Shown here: positions 63,944 through 64,000 of the stretch, one piece after another | Layout: each line of letters begins with the position of its first letter | Position numbering within the stretch: position 1 is the stretch's first letter | Position numbers and translations under genes: made by a program | DNA from: an uncultured Scytonema sp. | Lineage (GTDB): Bacteria; Cyanobacteriota; Cyanobacteriia; Cyanobacteriales; Nostocaceae | DNA: 64,000 nucleotides | Direction: 5' to 3' | Assembly: GCA_937873135.1 (NCBI GenBank) | Contig: CALMVQ010000003.1 | Location: 36,793 to 100,792, forward strand | The notes under the pieces: generated by a model | What the model saw: the letters and a program-made list of their open reading frames with translations, nothing else | What the model was told of the DNA's origin: nothing | Database searches by the model: none

Positions 63944-64000
63944 AATACTATAGGACTAATATTTGATTTCTGAAAAAGCTCCGTACATTTGAAGAGTAGT

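Overview
This 64 kb window reads as chromosome of a filamentous, probably heterocyst-forming (Nostocales-type) cyanobacterium. The grounds are the many HIP1-like GCGATCGC octamers, a cyanobacterial SLH/OprB iron-uptake porin, a thylakoid-type thioredoxin (TxlA/HCF164), an NIL-domain ferredoxin, a BchH/ChlH-family chelatase subunit, and wide, AT-rich spacers full of short dispersed repeats. No rRNA, tRNA or CRISPR array was found by eye. The genus cannot be fixed from the sequence alone.

Region 1 (0-14 kb) is organosulfur and small-molecule metabolism. A minus-strand operon encodes an AprA-like flavoprotein, a two-cluster ferredoxin and a sulfonate-type lipoprotein binding protein. Beside it lie ruins of a second sulfonate locus: a C-terminal binding-protein stub, a taurine dioxygenase broken by several frameshifts, and a stub of an SsuD monooxygenase. 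Then come a TetR/SDR pair, an ABC exporter with a truncated HAD gene in front of it, an amidohydrolase and a DszA/NtaA-type flavin monooxygenase.

Region 2 (14-25 kb) is repeat-rich. It holds a TPR gene split by two repeat insertions, a small secreted protein, the iron porin, a TnpB remnant and a 1233-residue BchH/ChlH-type chelatase subunit whose stop codon lies inside the terminal repeat of a MITE-like element. Region 3 (24-29.4 kb) is a visibly GC-richer block: a LysR regulator, cupin and SDR remnants, two carboxymuconolactone-decarboxylase-like proteins, a beta-propeller protein and an ArsR/SRPBCC pair. It is probably horizontally acquired.

Region 4 (30-56 kb) is a mixed core and accessory segment. 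Core or housekeeping-like genes are txlA, murG, ligA, mutY, a QueA-like protein, a CHAD protein and an NIL-ferredoxin. Accessory genes are a solitary C5 cytosine methyltransferase with a long C-terminal extension, a PD-(D/E)XK-like protein, a ParDE pair, a response-regulator/histidine-kinase hybrid, a VWA protein and a Uma2 gene stopped by one amber codon.

Region 5 (56.4-64 kb) is the most interesting. A tight four-gene operon encodes a DUF4007-like protein, a long coiled-coil protein, a PglZ-domain protein and a short BrxL-like AAA+ ATPase, followed by a convergently oriented HigBA pair. The architecture matches the PbeABCD module known from phosphorothioate-dependent antiviral defence and is related to BREX. 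No Dnd, Ssp or BREX modification gene is visible beside it in the window.
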